Shown: piece by piece, positions 63,156-64,000 of the stretch | Layout of the letters: every line of letters begins with the position of its first letter | How positions within the stretch are numbered: the first letter of the stretch is position 1 | DNA from: an uncultured Campylobacter sp. | GTDB taxonomy: Bacteria; Campylobacterota; Campylobacteria; Campylobacterales; Campylobacteraceae | Direction: 5' to 3' | Length of the DNA stretch: 64,000 nt | Assembly (NCBI GenBank): GCA_934728065.1 | Contig: CAKVDW010000008.1 | Coordinates: 1-64,000 of the forward strand | Position numbers and translations under genes: made by a program | The notes under the pieces: generated by a model | Database searches by the model: none | What the model saw: only the letters and a program-made list of their open reading frames with translations | Told to the model about the DNA's origin: nothing

Positions 63156-64000
63156 ATGTGTAAGTTATTATTATTTTTATTTATTTTATTTAATATTAGT
63201 TTTGCTCGAGTTGATGATTATATCGCTGAGGCAAATATTATTAAAGACATTTTAAGCGAAAGCCTTGAGCTTTATAAGCAAAATAAAGCTGATGAAGCCA
63301 AAAAGAAAAGCGAGGATGCGTATTTTCAGCATTTTGAAAATATGGAAGGTCCCATAGGCAGAAATGTTGGGCGAAAAGCCATTACAATGGAAAGAAAGTT
63401 TTCAAATTTACGCCGAATGTATAAAGAAAAGGCTGAGCTGCATAAAATTCAAGCTCTTATTGAGAGTCTTAATTTTGATTTAGATGAGGTTGCTCCTATC
63501 ATTCAAACAGGTTTTCGTTTAGAGGCTGAAAAAAGCGATACCACAGATGATAAAGTTGCTGAAGTGGCTTCTGTGGAGGCTGAAAAGAAAAGGCAAGCTG
63601 ATGCTGATGCTATGTTTGCTCTTTTGGGCGATACACAGCCTAACACTTCTTTTGCCCAAGCGCAAAACATCACAGAGCAAGAAGATAACAAACAAAGCGA
63701 TAACAAAGCGGTTTCACAGCTGCAAGCTGCCTCAGCTATTGATATGAAGTTGCAATTTTTAATGGATAACATTTCAACTAAATTTTCTGAATCTGCGAGT
63801 GAATTTAAAAATAATAATATACAAGCTGCTAAAGATTTGCTCAATAGCGTTTTGTTTGAGGATTATAGAAATTCAAAGGCTGAAGTTGTGGTAAGCAGTT
63901 TTACCACAGCTGGACTTGATGCTAAAATTCAACAAAGCATTAGAGCGCTTATCACAAAACTTGGCAAGGAAAACATAGATGAAAAGGCTTTAAGAACAGA
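63156..64000 (+). CDS. FTR1-family iron permease, N-terminal periplasmic part (3' end outside window)
   Basis: ATG at 63156 opens a frame that runs past the window end, at least 281 residues. Signal peptide (LLLFLFILFNISFA), then a helical periplasmic domain (YIAEANIIKDILSESLELYKQNK; EDAYFQHFENMEGPIGRNVGRKAI) of the kind that precedes the membrane part of the Campylobacter iron permease next to p19. The first E-x-x-E type FTR1 membrane motif is not yet reached, so the call rests on the N-terminal pattern. TATTATAC upstream; a TTGATAACTTTTAT stretch could be half a Fur site. Confidence 0.7.
   Translation, partial: MCKLLLFLFILFNISFARVDDYIAEANIIKDILSESLELYKQNKADEAKKKSEDAYFQHFENMEGPIGRNVGRKAITMERKFSNLRRMYKEKAELHKIQALIESLNFDLDEVAPIIQTGFRLEAEKSDTTDDKVAEVASVEAEKKRQADADAMFALLGDTQPNTSFAQAQNITEQEDNKQSDNKAVSQLQAASAIDMKLQFLMDNISTKFSESASEFKNNNIQAAKDLLNSVLFEDYRNSKAEVVVSSFTTAGLDAKIQQSIRALITKLGKENIDEKALRT

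Overview
The window is AT-rich DNA from an epsilonproteobacterium, almost certainly a thermotolerant-type Campylobacter. This is inferred from gene content: a CmeDEF-type efflux operon, a HydABCD uptake hydrogenase, NrfHA nitrite reductase with the CMNCH active-site haem, a UPF0763 protein, an FTR1-type iron permease, and homopolymeric G tracts inside surface-related genes. Gene matches to C. jejuni are from memory and no search was run; the gene order differs from C. jejuni at several joints.

Layout. Positions 1-6506 form an accessory island of short genes on the + strand. It holds the end of a probable cysteine-peptidase/amidase effector, a lambda R-like lytic transglycosylase without signal peptide, and about eight small exported or lipoprotein genes. 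Three or four of these share a short F-W-D-K motif. One has an amber codon in place of the motif tryptophan, one is frameshifted, and a relic of the effector tail survives between two of them. It reads as a repeatedly duplicated set of peptidoglycan-attacking toxins with periplasmic immunity proteins. Positions 6652-11678 hold cmeDEF (RND efflux). 11675-15761 (-) hold hydA-hydB-hydC-hydD. 15918-20662 (-) hold a MacAB-TolC-like tripartite pump whose ABC subunit carries an inserted palindromic element in frame. 21074-24094 hold nrfH, nrfA and a PepSY-type membrane gene, followed by tRNA-Ser.

24355-30299 (-) hold a small unknown gene, an MFS transporter, hslU, hslV, rplI, a DctA-type symporter and another small unknown gene, then tRNA-fMet and tRNA-Gln. 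30822-33394 is a TonB-dependent receptor switched off at a G13 tract. 33704-35233 is a Pit-type phosphate permease. 35211-38649 (-) hold a GlcF-like Fe-S protein, hemN and a UPF0763 gene. 38767-40462 hold a convergent ppx/gppA and yaaA pair.

40626-54380 is the classical translation/transcription block: tRNA-Thr, Tyr, Gly, Thr, tuf, rpmG, tRNA-Trp, secE, nusG, rplK, rplA, rplJ, rplL, rpoB, rpoC. 54481-58911 is leuC-[type II-like restriction-modification pair]-leuD-leuB. 59103-62726 is thiG-[phase-variable DUF1796 gene]-thiH-thiE. The window closes with a 58-codon gene and the start of an FTR1-type iron permease.

The housekeeping blocks are ordinary. The unusual biology is in the island at 1-6506, the two G-tract genes, the palindrome inside the macB-like gene, and the accessory genes lodged within the leu and thi clusters.
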